Source of the DNA: Kiritimatiellaeota bacterium B1221
GTDB taxonomy: Bacteria; Verrucomicrobiota; Kiritimatiellia; SS1-B-03-39; UBA6053
Assembly: GCA_029269125.1 (NCBI GenBank)
Contig: JARHXX010000001.1
Coordinates: forward strand, 124,001-188,000
Direction of reading: 5' to 3'
DNA length: 64,000 nt
Shown: piece after piece, positions 25,393-33,775 of the stretch
Position numbering within the stretch: position 1 is the stretch's first letter
Layout: every line of letters starts with the position of its first letter
Notes under the pieces: generated by a model
What the model saw: the letters and a program-made list of their open reading frames with translations, nothing else
Told to the model about the DNA's origin: nothing
Databases searched by the model: none
Translations under genes and position numbers: made by a program

Positions 25393-26445
25393 ATGAATCA
25401 AGAACTCCTTTTCAGTAACAGCCGACTTAAAAACAGACAATTGACCTGTCAGGAGTGCAAAACCGTGCTGGATGTGGCTTCATTTAGACCCCTGGACCCC
25501 ATCTTCTGCCCCAATTGCAAAACCGAAATGGTGGTGCCTGCCAAGTTGGGAATCTATGACCTGTATAAATTTCTCGGTGAAGGTGCCATGGGCCGGGTCT
25601 ATCTGGCACGGGATCCCATCCTCAAACGGGATGTGGCCATCAAGCTACTTCGCGAAGATTTAAATGCCACTCCGAAAATGTGGACCTTGCTGGAAAATGA
25701 AGCCAAAGCCGCGGCCGCGATCACCCACAACAATGTCATACATATTTATACCATGGGAAAGGTACTGGGCCGTCCATATATTGTGATGGAGGTTGCGGAT
25801 TTTGCAAGCCTGGATGATGTGCTTGAGGAAGAAGGACAAATTGATGAACCCCTGGCGATCCAAATATCGATTGATGTGATGAAAGGCCTTCGGGCCGCTT
25901 ATAAAAATGAACTTATACACGGGGATATTAAACCCGCGAATATTTTAATCACCCATAAAGGACATGCCAAGGTTGCGGATTTCGGACTCGCCCGTTTTCT
26001 GAAACAGGGTCAACAGGTGGAACGCTGGGGGACGCCCTACTATATCGCACCGGAAAAATCCAAACAGGTTAGCGAGGACTTCCGATCGGATTTATACTCT
26101 TTAGGAGCAACCCTCTTTCATGCGATCGCCGGCCACGCCCCCTTTGAAGGGGAAACAGGTGAAGAAGTCATTGCCAAATCCCTCAAACTGAACACCCCGC
26201 AATTAAAGAAAATTTGTCCCCATACCTCCGCCGCATTTTCGGAACTCGTTTATATAATGATGCAGCGGGATCCGAATGAAAGATTTTGGAGCTACAACCA
26301 GGCGATTACCTGCTTTGAGAAATTGCAGGAGGGAAGTTATGAACTGGGGACTTGTAAAAAATTAAAAATCGGGAAAAATGCCAAAAGAAAAAAAAACAAA
26401 AGCCTTATAAAAAAAATCAGCAGTCTGGTCATGGACCATGACTGA
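25393..26445 (+). CDS. Ser/Thr protein kinase with N-terminal zinc ribbon
   Basis: A 350-residue Hanks-type kinase. Residues 19-42 form a zinc ribbon (CQEC...CPNC). The kinase domain follows: glycine loop GEGAMGRVY (62-70), ATP-binding Lys84 in VAIKLL, catalytic loop HGDIKPAN (176-183, HGD in place of the usual HRD, which normally places it among kinases lacking the activation-loop-binding Arg), DFG (196-198), and GTPYYIAPE (213-221) as the activation segment end. The C-terminus is short, basic and Lys-rich (KNAKRKKNKS), with no transmembrane helix or sensor, so it is cytoplasmic. It diverges from the zinc-ribbon coiled-coil gene. Confidence 0.93.
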   Translation: MNQELLFSNSRLKNRQLTCQECKTVLDVASFRPLDPIFCPNCKTEMVVPAKLGIYDLYKFLGEGAMGRVYLARDPILKRDVAIKLLREDLNATPKMWTLLENEAKAAAAITHNNVIHIYTMGKVLGRPYIVMEVADFASLDDVLEEEGQIDEPLAIQISIDVMKGLRAAYKNELIHGDIKPANILITHKGHAKVADFGLARFLKQGQQVERWGTPYYIAPEKSKQVSEDFRSDLYSLGATLFHAIAGHAPFEGETGEEVIAKSLKLNTPQLKKICPHTSAAFSELVYIMMQRDPNERFWSYNQAITCFEKLQEGSYELGTCKKLKIGKNAKRKKNKSLIKKISSLVMDHD

Positions 26446-26464
26446 ATTTCAGTTCCCGTTCACC

Positions 26465-26812
26465 TTATCTTTTTTTCAGATCTTTTCGTTTTACCGGCAC
26501 CAATGACTGGATGCGGTATTTACGATATCTCGCACGGGGAGACGCATCGCTAATCAATATAAGTTCTCCGGTCCCCTCAATTTCTTTTGCGTTGCTGAGC
26601 AACTTCCACTCGTCATTGACCACGCCGGAATCCCGGTAGTAAACCGAGTAGCGGAGACCTTCAACACTTTGAAACTGCATCTTCACCCCGGTATTGTCAC
26701 GGGTGACAATAAGTCGTGTGGGTGTCGGCGCCTCTTTATCCGCTTCCACCCGGACGCAACCGAATACCGAGAAAAGGCTCAGGAGAAAATAAAGGGAAAA
26801 TCGAGGCCCCAT
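26465..26812 (-). CDS. Small putative lipoprotein with a fibronectin-like domain
   Basis: A 115-residue protein with a signal peptide and a possible lipobox (FSVFGC, Cys near residue 19). The remaining 95 residues are beta-rich, and phrases such as LRYSVYYRDSG resemble a fibronectin type III-like fold, ending in a basic tail (KRKDLKKR). I do not recognise a family. Its ATG directly abuts the stop of the upstream gene, so it is co-transcribed with it. It is convergent with the kinase gene. Confidence 0.65.
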   Translation of the reverse strand: MGPRFSLYFLLSLFSVFGCVRVEADKEAPTPTRLIVTRDNTGVKMQFQSVEGLRYSVYYRDSGVVNDEWKLLSNAKEIEGTGELILISDASPRARYRKYRIQSLVPVKRKDLKKR

Positions 26813-27646
26813 TTACTCCACCTCTAGACTGAAGTCCGTGGCAGGCTCCGTCGCGGGTTCTGGAACTTCAATTTCAACTTCGGAAACCTCCTCCACAACA
26901 GTCACTTCTTCGGCGACAATGACGACCTCGTCCACTTCAACCACTTCTTCAGTCACCTCAGGCTTTTCAGCCACCACTGCTTCCTCCCCCCGGGAATTCT
27001 CCGACACCGGTGGAATCACCACCGGAGGCATCACCGGACTCAAACTGGTTTCCGGGGTTTGCAAGGGCGTATTTTCCTGACTTTTTTTCCACGGTTTTTC
27101 ATCCGGAGGTAAACTGCTGGCGGTATTTTGATCGTACCAACTGGTTTGCACACGATCCCGGTTTAAATCTTCCAGTTGTAACGCATAGCGTTGGGCAATC
27201 CACTCCCAATCCGCTTTCTTAAATCCGTAGAGCCGGCCCATTTGATTGATGAGTTCGGTGATATCATCACTCCCCAAATGCAATACCTCCGGGCTCCAGC
27301 TAAACGCCGTTTCAATCAACGTAGCCGTCAAATCATTCTCATCCCCCACGACCAATAAACGTGACGCCGGATTTTTGATAAAGGAACCATTTACATACGA
27401 AGCCTGGGGAATACGCATCCATTGACTGCCATTCCAAATATGCAGGTACAATTGATCGGTAGCGGTTCCCGGTGCATATGACATCAACAGCGCATGCTCC
27501 TGCGTGGCCATATCCATCCCCAATTGAATCATGGCGGGTCGGGCGGGAACCAACAGCAGAGAAACACCTTCAGGTGCTTTTTTGCCCATCGCATGTCCGG
27601 TTCCGCAAAACAGAGGAATGATCAACAGCAGGATAATTTTTTTCAT
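26813..27646 (-). CDS. Exported unknown protein with a Val/Glu-rich tail
   Basis: A 277-residue protein with a signal peptide (MKKIILLLIIPLFCGTGHA). Residues 25-175 form a compact mixed alpha/beta domain (LLLVPARPAMIQLGMDMAT, YLHIWNGSQWMRIP, RLLVVGDENDLTATLIETAF). The last 90 residues are Pro-rich, then a low-complexity tail alternating valine with glutamate (EEVVEVDEVVIVAEE). No known domain seen. It is the first gene of a two-gene operon with the small lipoprotein and diverges from tpx across about 150 bases. Confidence 0.7.
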   Translation of the reverse strand: MKKIILLLIIPLFCGTGHAMGKKAPEGVSLLLVPARPAMIQLGMDMATQEHALLMSYAPGTATDQLYLHIWNGSQWMRIPQASYVNGSFIKNPASRLLVVGDENDLTATLIETAFSWSPEVLHLGSDDITELINQMGRLYGFKKADWEWIAQRYALQLEDLNRDRVQTSWYDQNTASSLPPDEKPWKKSQENTPLQTPETSLSPVMPPVVIPPVSENSRGEEAVVAEKPEVTEEVVEVDEVVIVAEEVTVVEEVSEVEIEVPEPATEPATDFSLEVE

Positions 27647-27796
27647 AACAAATTTTCGGTTCTAACTCGTGAGCAATATTATTGTACAGGAGCAACATCT
27701 AAACAGAAATCAAAAAAAGGTCAAAGCTCAAGTGATCGTTTGCAATTTTTTAAATTCCACGCATAATGGCGTCTTAACCTCAACCAGGAATAATTT

Positions 27797-28297
27797 ATGG
27801 CACAAATCACATTTAAAAGCTCTCCCATCCATACCATCGGCACTCTCCCCGAAAAAGGCACACCCGCACCCGCGTTCACACTTTGCTCCGGTGAACTGGA
27901 AGACAAAAGCCTTTCGGATTACAGTGGAAAAACCTTGGTATTAAATATTGTCCCCTCCCTGGACACCGGCGTGTGCCAAGCTTCCGCACGCAGCTTCAAC
28001 CAATTGATTTCCAGCTTGGATAACGTGGTCGTGGCCAATGTTTCTCTGGACCTCCCCTTCGCACAGGGACGCTTCTGCAGCAGTGAAGGTTTAGACCAAA
28101 TCGAAAGCCTCTCCGGCTTCCGCGACAGCGACTTCGGCAAAAGCTACGGGGTCACGATTTTGGACGGGCCTTTAAAAGGACTTTACAGCCGCGCAATCGT
28201 CGTGGTCGATGCTGACGGCAAAGTCATCTATACCCAGCAAGTACCCGAAATTGCCGAAGAACCTGATTACGAAGCGGTTCTGAACTTGTTGAAGTAG
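27797..28297 (+). CDS. tpx: Thiol peroxidase
   Basis: An atypical 2-Cys peroxiredoxin that reduces lipid and hydrogen peroxides using thioredoxin. The 166-residue length is standard. The peroxidatic cysteine is Cys60 in SLDTGVC and the resolving cysteine Cys94 in GRFCSSEG, matching the spacing of E. coli Tpx. Asp56 and the downstream VIVDADGKV-like strand are also conserved (VVVDADGKVIY). It is likely periplasmic or cytoplasmic; I see no signal peptide. The next gene begins 16 bases after the stop and may share its transcript. Confidence 0.96.
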   Translation: MAQITFKSSPIHTIGTLPEKGTPAPAFTLCSGELEDKSLSDYSGKTLVLNIVPSLDTGVCQASARSFNQLISSLDNVVVANVSLDLPFAQGRFCSSEGLDQIESLSGFRDSDFGKSYGVTILDGPLKGLYSRAIVVVDADGKVIYTQQVPEIAEEPDYEAVLNLLK

Positions 28298-28313
28298 ACC
28301 CAGAGAACCGCGC

Positions 28314-29246
28314 ATGCCGTTCCTGATTCTGATCTCTCCGGAAGAAAATCTCAAAGTGGAGGTCGAGGGCTGCCTGGGAGCCCTCTCGCCGCGTCCCACC
28401 CTTATGCGGGTTGATTCTTTTCCGGAGTTTGACCTCTGTCTCGAATCACTGAGCGATGTAAAAGCCGTCCTGCTGGATGTGGCGGCTTTTGCACCGCCCG
28501 CCAACTTTCCGTTACCTCTCCTCCTCCTGGGCCCTGCGGAAAATACCGCAGGCTACCCCTCCGTCAATCGCCCGCTCTATCCCGAATCGCTTAGTTTTGC
28601 GATTGATGAACTTCTGTCCACCCCTATACAGCCCCCTGCGGATACGAATGACACTGCCTCCGCACAGCTGGCCTTCGTTTCCGCCCTCTTGCACGAAGTC
28701 ATTCATGATTTAAACAATCAGTTTACCACTCTGCGCGGAAACATCCCTTTTCTCATGGAGGAATACCCCAACGACGACGGAAGCCTCAAGGATATTTTTC
28801 ACGCCACCGAACGGGGGGCCGCCCTGTTACACCTGCTGGAAGGACTCGATCCTGATACCCGCCCGGATCCTGAAAGTTTCCTCTACGAATCTTTATTAAA
28901 AGATTTTCATCACTTTGGCATGAAGATGGTTCCGGTCTTAACCATGCAAGATCCCTCTCCCGCCATCAAATTAACCGCATTACGGGGAGACCCCCTCCTC
29001 CTCTGCCAGCTTCTCCTGCAAGTGCTTTGGTGCTATCGGTCCCAGACCTCTGCCCTGCACGTCAGTCACCATTTACGAGACAAAACCCTGGAACTCTGCA
29101 TGTCTCCCCAAGAACCGCTGACCGATCCGGAACAACTTTCGACACAACTGCAAGTCTACAGCACCCAGCGTTTTCCAGGACAAATCTCTCTTCGAAACGA
29201 AGGATTCTCTCTCCAATTTTCTCTGCCCAGAGAACAGTCAACCTGA
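28314..29246 (+). CDS. Degenerate histidine-kinase-like phosphotransfer protein
   Basis: A 310-residue protein that looks like a decayed hybrid sensor. Residues 1-105 are a receiver-like fold without the acidic pocket (VLLDVAAF aligns with the phospho-Asp strand). A histidine-phosphotransfer helix follows near residue 128: LLHEVIHDLNNQFTTLRGN, with the HDLNN H-box. The rest should be an ATP-binding domain, but I see no N-box asparagines or DxGxG motif, so it is unlikely to bind ATP. A CheY-like regulator follows 100 bases downstream. It may act as a phosphorelay DHp protein or dimerisation scaffold rather than a kinase. Confidence 0.6.
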   Translation: MPFLILISPEENLKVEVEGCLGALSPRPTLMRVDSFPEFDLCLESLSDVKAVLLDVAAFAPPANFPLPLLLLGPAENTAGYPSVNRPLYPESLSFAIDELLSTPIQPPADTNDTASAQLAFVSALLHEVIHDLNNQFTTLRGNIPFLMEEYPNDDGSLKDIFHATERGAALLHLLEGLDPDTRPDPESFLYESLLKDFHHFGMKMVPVLTMQDPSPAIKLTALRGDPLLLCQLLLQVLWCYRSQTSALHVSHHLRDKTLELCMSPQEPLTDPEQLSTQLQVYSTQRFPGQISLRNEGFSLQFSLPREQST

Positions 29247-29347
29247 AGAGCGTTCTCGTGTATTTAGATCAAAAATACTAAATATATTATATATCATAAC
29301 CTATTTTGGTTATTCCCTTTGGTTATTCTTAAGATTTTCAGATTGGA

Positions 29348-29731
29348 ATGAAATATGCTAATTACAGTTCCATGAAGAAAACCATCTTAATCATTGATGA
29401 TGAAGCCCCGATTCGGCGGCTCAGCAAACGCTTACTGGAGCGTAAACAATATCAGACGCTTGAGGCGGAAAATGGTCAAGCGGGACTTCATCTACTGGAA
29501 CAACATCCTGAAGAAATCGATGCGGTATTGCTCGACCTTCATTTGCCGGATGGGTCAGGAAACGAATGGGCCATCAGACTGAGAGCGGTCTGCCCGAATA
29601 TACCGATCATTTATTTCACCGGATCCAATACCTCCTCTCTTAAAAGTCAGGACGACCCTCACCAGTATTTTTTAAAAAAACCTTTTACGCCGGACAGCAT
29701 ATCCGATGTGGTGGAATTGGCGGTAAGCTGA
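29348..29731 (+). CDS. CheY-like single-domain response regulator
   Basis: A 127-residue receiver domain with no output domain. The acidic pocket is Asp17-Asp18 (IIDDEAP), the phosphoacceptor Asp63 (LLDLHLPDGSG), Thr91 and Lys111 (FLKKPF). The start is either 29348 or ATG 29372 (MKKTILIIDD), the latter leaving no excess leader. It follows the degenerate histidine-kinase-like gene and is probably its phosphorelay partner. An AT-rich stretch between them could carry its own promoter. It converges with the peptide transporter operon, 5 bases away. Confidence 0.9.
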   Translation: MKYANYSSMKKTILIIDDEAPIRRLSKRLLERKQYQTLEAENGQAGLHLLEQHPEEIDAVLLDLHLPDGSGNEWAIRLRAVCPNIPIIYFTGSNTSSLKSQDDPHQYFLKKPFTPDSISDVVELAVS

Positions 29732-29736
29732 AGGCT

Positions 29737-30516
29737 TCACCTTCCGCCATCCCTGTTCCCGATAAGCTTTGGAACCGCCTCTACCAATTTACGTGTGTAC
29801 GCTTCCTGAGGATTCTCCAATAAGGACCCGCTGTCTCCCTCCTCCACAATTTGCCCCTGATACATCACCGCCACCCGATCGGCAACATGCCTCACCACCG
29901 ACAAATCGTGGCTGATAAACAACAGCGTAAGCCCCATCTCTGCCTTCAGATCCAAAAGTAAATTCAAAATATGCGCCTGCACCGAAACGTCCAGTGCAGA
30001 AACCGGCTCATCCGCAATCACAAATTCAGGTTTTAAAATAAGCGCACGGGCTATCGCGATTCGTTGACGCTGTCCACCTGAAAAAGCATGGGGGTATTTT
30101 CCCAGGGCGTTCAAAGGCAGCTCCACCTTTGCCACCATTTCCTCCACCAACACTTTCCGCTCCCCCCGACTGAGCTTCCGATGCACTTTCAAAGGCTCTT
30201 CCAGGGTTTGTTCCACCGTGAACCGCGGATTTAAAGAAGCGTAGGGATCCTGAAAGATCAATTGCAATTCCTGCCGCAACGCCCTTCCCCGTGTCCGCCA
30301 GTCCAAATCCTCTCCTTTAAATTTCAGCTCCCCCCGGCAGGCCTTTAACCCCAGAATCGCGCGCGACAGAGTGGTTTTTCCGCAACCTGACTCCCCCACC
30401 AAACCCAAGGTTTCCCCGGCGGCAATCTCCAGACTCACCCCCCGCACCGCCTTCACGGGCGCGGCGTTCCTTTTGCGGAACTCTACTTCCAGATTTTTGA
30501 CAGACAGTAAACTCAT
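29737..30516 (-). CDS. oppF: Oligopeptide/dipeptide ABC transporter ATP-binding protein
   Basis: A 259-residue ABC ATPase of the OppF/DppF group that powers peptide import. Walker A GLVGESGCGKT (about 36-46), signature FSGGQRQRIAIARAL (about 146-160) and Walker B VIADEPVSALDV (about 166-177) are intact. It lacks much of the C-terminal oligopeptide extension seen in longer OppF proteins. It is the last gene of a four-gene leftward operon and overlaps oppD by 4 bases. No binding-protein gene is adjacent; two are near 58-61 kb. Confidence 0.92.
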   Translation of the reverse strand: MSLLSVKNLEVEFRKRNAAPVKAVRGVSLEIAAGETLGLVGESGCGKTTLSRAILGLKACRGELKFKGEDLDWRTRGRALRQELQLIFQDPYASLNPRFTVEQTLEEPLKVHRKLSRGERKVLVEEMVAKVELPLNALGKYPHAFSGGQRQRIAIARALILKPEFVIADEPVSALDVSVQAHILNLLLDLKAEMGLTLLFISHDLSVVRHVADRVAVMYQGQIVEEGDSGSLLENPQEAYTRKLVEAVPKLIGNRDGGR

Positions 30517-31355
30517 GAATCTTCCGCCTCCTCCATCATCTCTTCCAAAGTGGTCAGACGACTGCCGGGTTCATGAAGCGCAGGATTACACTCCAACAAA
30601 CCGCGGGTATAAGGATGTTGCGGATTCGACAGCACCTCTTTACTGTTTCCCTGCTCCACCATGACCCCGTGACGCATCACCGCTATGCGGTCACAAATGG
30701 AAGCCACCACTGCCAAATCGTGGCTGATCAAAATCAGAGACATACCGGTTTTCTTTTGCAAATCCCGAATCAAATTGAGAATTTGACGCTGCACCGTTAC
30801 ATCCAGAGCGGTGGTGGGTTCATCTGCGATCAGAATTTCCGGTTCGGAGATCATGGCCATCGCGATCATCACCCGTTGACGCATGCCTCCTGAAAACTCG
30901 TGGGGCCAGGATTTCGCACGTTGCGCCGCATCTGGAATCCCTACCGATTCCATGGCTTTCACCGCCCGCGCCCGTGCCGCATTTTTCGAAAGTCCTTCAT
31001 GAATACGCAAAGGCTCCGCAATCTGATCCACCACCCGCATATGTGGATTTAACGAAGTCATGGGATCCTGAAAAATCATTGAAATCCGTTTTCCCCTAAT
31101 GGCCCGGAGTTGCGCGGGTGAACAGCGGTACAAATCCTGCCCCTCAAAAACCGCCTCGCCCGAGGTGATCGCCGGCGGCATGGGAAGCAACCCCAATAAA
31201 CTTGATACACAAACGGACTTTCCGCTTCCACTCTCCCCCACGATTCCCAGCGCCTCCCCTTTCTGTAAATCGAAACTTACATCTTTCGCCGCATGTAACG
31301 TGCCCTCCCTTAAAGGAAAGGTCACATGTAAATTTCTCACGGAAAGCTGACTCAC
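30513..31355 (-). CDS. oppD: Oligopeptide/dipeptide ABC transporter ATP-binding protein
   Basis: A 280-residue ATPase partner of the previous gene, of the OppD/DppD group. Walker A GIVGESGSGKS (about 37-47), signature FSGGMRQRVMIAMAM (about 154-168), Walker B ILIADEPTTALDV (about 175-187). The C-terminus has the short oppD/F-type extension (HPYTRGLLECNPAL). It overlaps both neighbours by 4 bases, so the operon is tightly coupled. Confidence 0.92.
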   Translation of the reverse strand: MSQLSVRNLHVTFPLREGTLHAAKDVSFDLQKGEALGIVGESGSGKSVCVSSLLGLLPMPPAITSGEAVFEGQDLYRCSPAQLRAIRGKRISMIFQDPMTSLNPHMRVVDQIAEPLRIHEGLSKNAARARAVKAMESVGIPDAAQRAKSWPHEFSGGMRQRVMIAMAMISEPEILIADEPTTALDVTVQRQILNLIRDLQKKTGMSLILISHDLAVVASICDRIAVMRHGVMVEQGNSKEVLSNPQHPYTRGLLECNPALHEPGSRLTTLEEMMEEAEDS

Positions 31356-32221
31356 GATTCCCCTCCCCGTCGGGGATCCAGGGCATCACGCAACCCGTCT
31401 CCCAGAAAATTGAGCGCCAGCAAAGTCACAAACAATGCCAAACCCGGAAAAATCATCAACCAGGGAAAATCTTCCATCGCCCCTCTCCCGTCTTCAATCA
31501 GGCTCCCCCAGGAGGACATCGGCGGCTGCACCCCCAATCCCAGAAAACTCAGAAAAGCCTCGAGCAGCATCACACTGGGAATGGTCAGGGTCACATAAAT
31601 AATGACGGTTCCCAGGACATTAGGCAACAGATGACGAAACAGGATACGGGCCTGACTGTAGCCCAATACCTGACAGGCCTCGATAAATTCCTGATGGCGC
31701 AACCCCATCACCTGCCCCCGCACAATCCGCGCCATGGTCAGCCACTCCACCGCGCCAATCGCGATAAACAACAGCATCAAATTTCGTTCAAACACCGTGA
31801 TTAACAAAATCACCAACAGCGTAAACGGCAACGCATACAGCACATCCACAATCCGCATCATCAAGGTGTCCAAACGTCCGCCCACATATCCGCTCACTCC
31901 TCCATAAGTCACCCCGATTAACAGCGACACCAATGTCGCCGCCAAAGCCACCGCGAATGAAATCCGCCCCCCCACCAAAGTACGGGTCATCAAATCACGT
32001 CCCAATTCATCTGTGCCAAACCAATGCTTCGCAGAAGGCGCTTCATTTGCACTGAACAGATCCATCTCCTCAAAGGTATAAGCACTGAACCAGGGGCCCG
32101 CCACACAGGCCAACACCATCAGGATCAACAACACCAATCCGGAAACCGCCGCCCGGTTACGTAAGAGTCGCCGCCAGGCATCGGCACCAAGCGAGTAAGA
32201 GCGCAGGTTTCGATTCTTCAT
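31352..32221 (-). CDS. oppC: Oligopeptide/dipeptide ABC transporter permease
   Basis: A 289-residue inner-membrane permease, OppC/DppC type. An N-terminal cytoplasmic segment (AWRRLLRNRAAVSG) precedes the first helix, then a periplasmic loop with HWFGTDELGRDLMTR typical of this subfamily, and five further helices. The EAA-like coupling motif is EACQVLGYSQARILFRHLLPN (about 180-200). Overlaps oppB and oppD by 4 bases each. Confidence 0.92.
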   Translation of the reverse strand: MKNRNLRSYSLGADAWRRLLRNRAAVSGLVLLILMVLACVAGPWFSAYTFEEMDLFSANEAPSAKHWFGTDELGRDLMTRTLVGGRISFAVALAATLVSLLIGVTYGGVSGYVGGRLDTLMMRIVDVLYALPFTLLVILLITVFERNLMLLFIAIGAVEWLTMARIVRGQVMGLRHQEFIEACQVLGYSQARILFRHLLPNVLGTVIIYVTLTIPSVMLLEAFLSFLGLGVQPPMSSWGSLIEDGRGAMEDFPWLMIFPGLALFVTLLALNFLGDGLRDALDPRRGGES

Positions 32222-33150
32222 GCAGACTCCTTATGCAATCGTATCCGGGGATTCAGCCATGCCAGCACCACATCGACCAAGGTATTAAACAACACCATCA
32301 ATCCCCCAAACAGCAATACACAGCCCAACACCAAAAACTGATCCCGATTTTGGGCCGCCGGCACAATCACCCGCCCCATTCCGGGAATATTAAAAATGAC
32401 TTCCACCACAAACGCACCCGTCAACAATCCCGCCGCCGCCGGCCCCAGCAAACTGATCACAGGCTGAATCCCCCCGCGTAAGGCGTGCCCCAAAATCACC
32501 CGGGTCTCGGACAGCCCTTTCGCCCGGGCGGTTCGGATATAATCCTTAGAAAGCTCTTCCAACATCCCCCCGCGCGCCAAACGGGCGATGTAAGCCGCAT
32601 AAATCGACCCCAAAGAAATCACCGGTAAAATCCGGTCCGCAGGAGAATCCCACCCCATCACCGGCAACCACTCCAGCTTCAGTCCAAAGGCCAAAGCCAA
32701 CAGGGGGCCTAAAACAAAACCCGGAATGCAGATCCCCAGCAGCGCCAGCGACATCGCAAAATGATCCCCCCACCCATTGGGCCGAATTGCGGCCAACACC
32801 CCCAAACTTAACCCCACCACCAATGCATACAGCAGGGCCAGCAGTCCCAGCTCCAGAGACACCGGCAATGCTGAAGCAATCAGTTCCCGAACCGAATATC
32901 CGGGTTTGGTTAAACTCGGACCTAAATCGCCCTGCAAAACGCCTCCCAAATAGCGGACATACTGCACCGGAACCGGCTGATCCAGTCCGTAGGCTCTGTT
33001 TAAATTTTCCAGGGTTTGGGCAGACAGTTCCTTCTCAGATGCGAAAGGACTTCCCGGCGCCAAACGGACCAGCATAAAGCTTAACAACGTCAATACCAAC
33101 AAGGTAGGGACGGCCTGAAAAAGGAGACGATAAAAAAAGAAACGGATCAC
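32218..33150 (-). CDS. oppB: Oligopeptide/dipeptide ABC transporter permease
   Basis: The OppB/DppB-type permease, first gene of the operon. It has the RPGSPF-like periplasmic motif (RLAPGSPF) after helix 1, DLGPSLT, and the coupling loop DYIRTARAKGLSETRVILGHALRGG. I place the start at the GTG at 33148-33150 (VIRFFFYRLLFQAVPTLLVL), giving 310 residues as usual. The frame continues to an ATG at 33255, but that adds a 35-residue soluble leader unusual for OppB and runs under the divergent lipoprotein gene. The start is therefore uncertain. Confidence 0.88.
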   Translation of the reverse strand: MIRFFFYRLLFQAVPTLLVLTLLSFMLVRLAPGSPFASEKELSAQTLENLNRAYGLDQPVPVQYVRYLGGVLQGDLGPSLTKPGYSVRELIASALPVSLELGLLALLYALVVGLSLGVLAAIRPNGWGDHFAMSLALLGICIPGFVLGPLLALAFGLKLEWLPVMGWDSPADRILPVISLGSIYAAYIARLARGGMLEELSKDYIRTARAKGLSETRVILGHALRGGIQPVISLLGPAAAGLLTGAFVVEVIFNIPGMGRVIVPAAQNRDQFLVLGCVLLFGGLMVLFNTLVDVVLAWLNPRIRLHKESA

Positions 33151-33263
33151 GGGCGCAACTTGCCTTGCATAAAGGCTTTCGTCAAGGTCGGCCTTAAAGT
33201 CTGTTAACAGTTTACATTGGTCATCGCTAAAATACTTTGCTAATGGCAAGACCATCCCCTGCT

Positions 33264-33764
33264 ATGAAATATCTTTCCTTTCTCTCTCTGCTTTTACTTA
33301 CAGCTTGCAGCCGGGTAAATCCGCCTCCACCTGTTCAAGTAGAAATTTCCAAAGCCGGATTAAATCTAAACGGAACCCGGTATACCGAATTGCCTTCCGT
33401 CGACGTGTTCAAAGAGGCATTCGGAAAAGCCCGGTTCGTCAGCGGGACCATCAATCATTTATTCATTTGGGATCAGCAGGGAATCTGCATCTTTCAGGAC
33501 TGCGAAAGCCTTGAAATCACCACCCTTCATTTTTCATTAAACGGGGACGGGAGGGAAAACCGCCCGGAAGAGGATTTCATGGGAACACTACAACTCTTGG
33601 ACACCCCAGTAACCGCTTCCACCCCCAGATCCCTCATCCGCAGATTAGAAAAAACAAAAGAAGCATTTAACGTCCCCTACACCCAAACCTCTGTGGGTCC
33701 CTTTACCGTCTCATTTTCATTTACAGAGGAAACTATACGAAGTGTCGAACTCTGGATGCCCTAA
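33264..33764 (+). CDS. Lipoprotein of unknown function
   Basis: The start is the ATG at 33264 (MKYLSFLSLLLLTAC), which places a clean lipobox LTAC at residues 12-15; upstream ATGs at 33237 and 33243 only add a leader. The mature domain of about 150 residues is beta-rich (VQVEISKAGLNLNGTRYTEL) with alternating strands and no catalytic motif I can identify. It diverges from the oppBCDF operon and converges with the pseudouridine synthase gene, ending 11 bases before it. Confidence 0.7.
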   Translation: MKYLSFLSLLLLTACSRVNPPPPVQVEISKAGLNLNGTRYTELPSVDVFKEAFGKARFVSGTINHLFIWDQQGICIFQDCESLEITTLHFSLNGDGRENRPEEDFMGTLQLLDTPVTASTPRSLIRRLEKTKEAFNVPYTQTSVGPFTVSFSFTEETIRSVELWMP

Positions 33765-33775
33765 CGGAAATCCGC

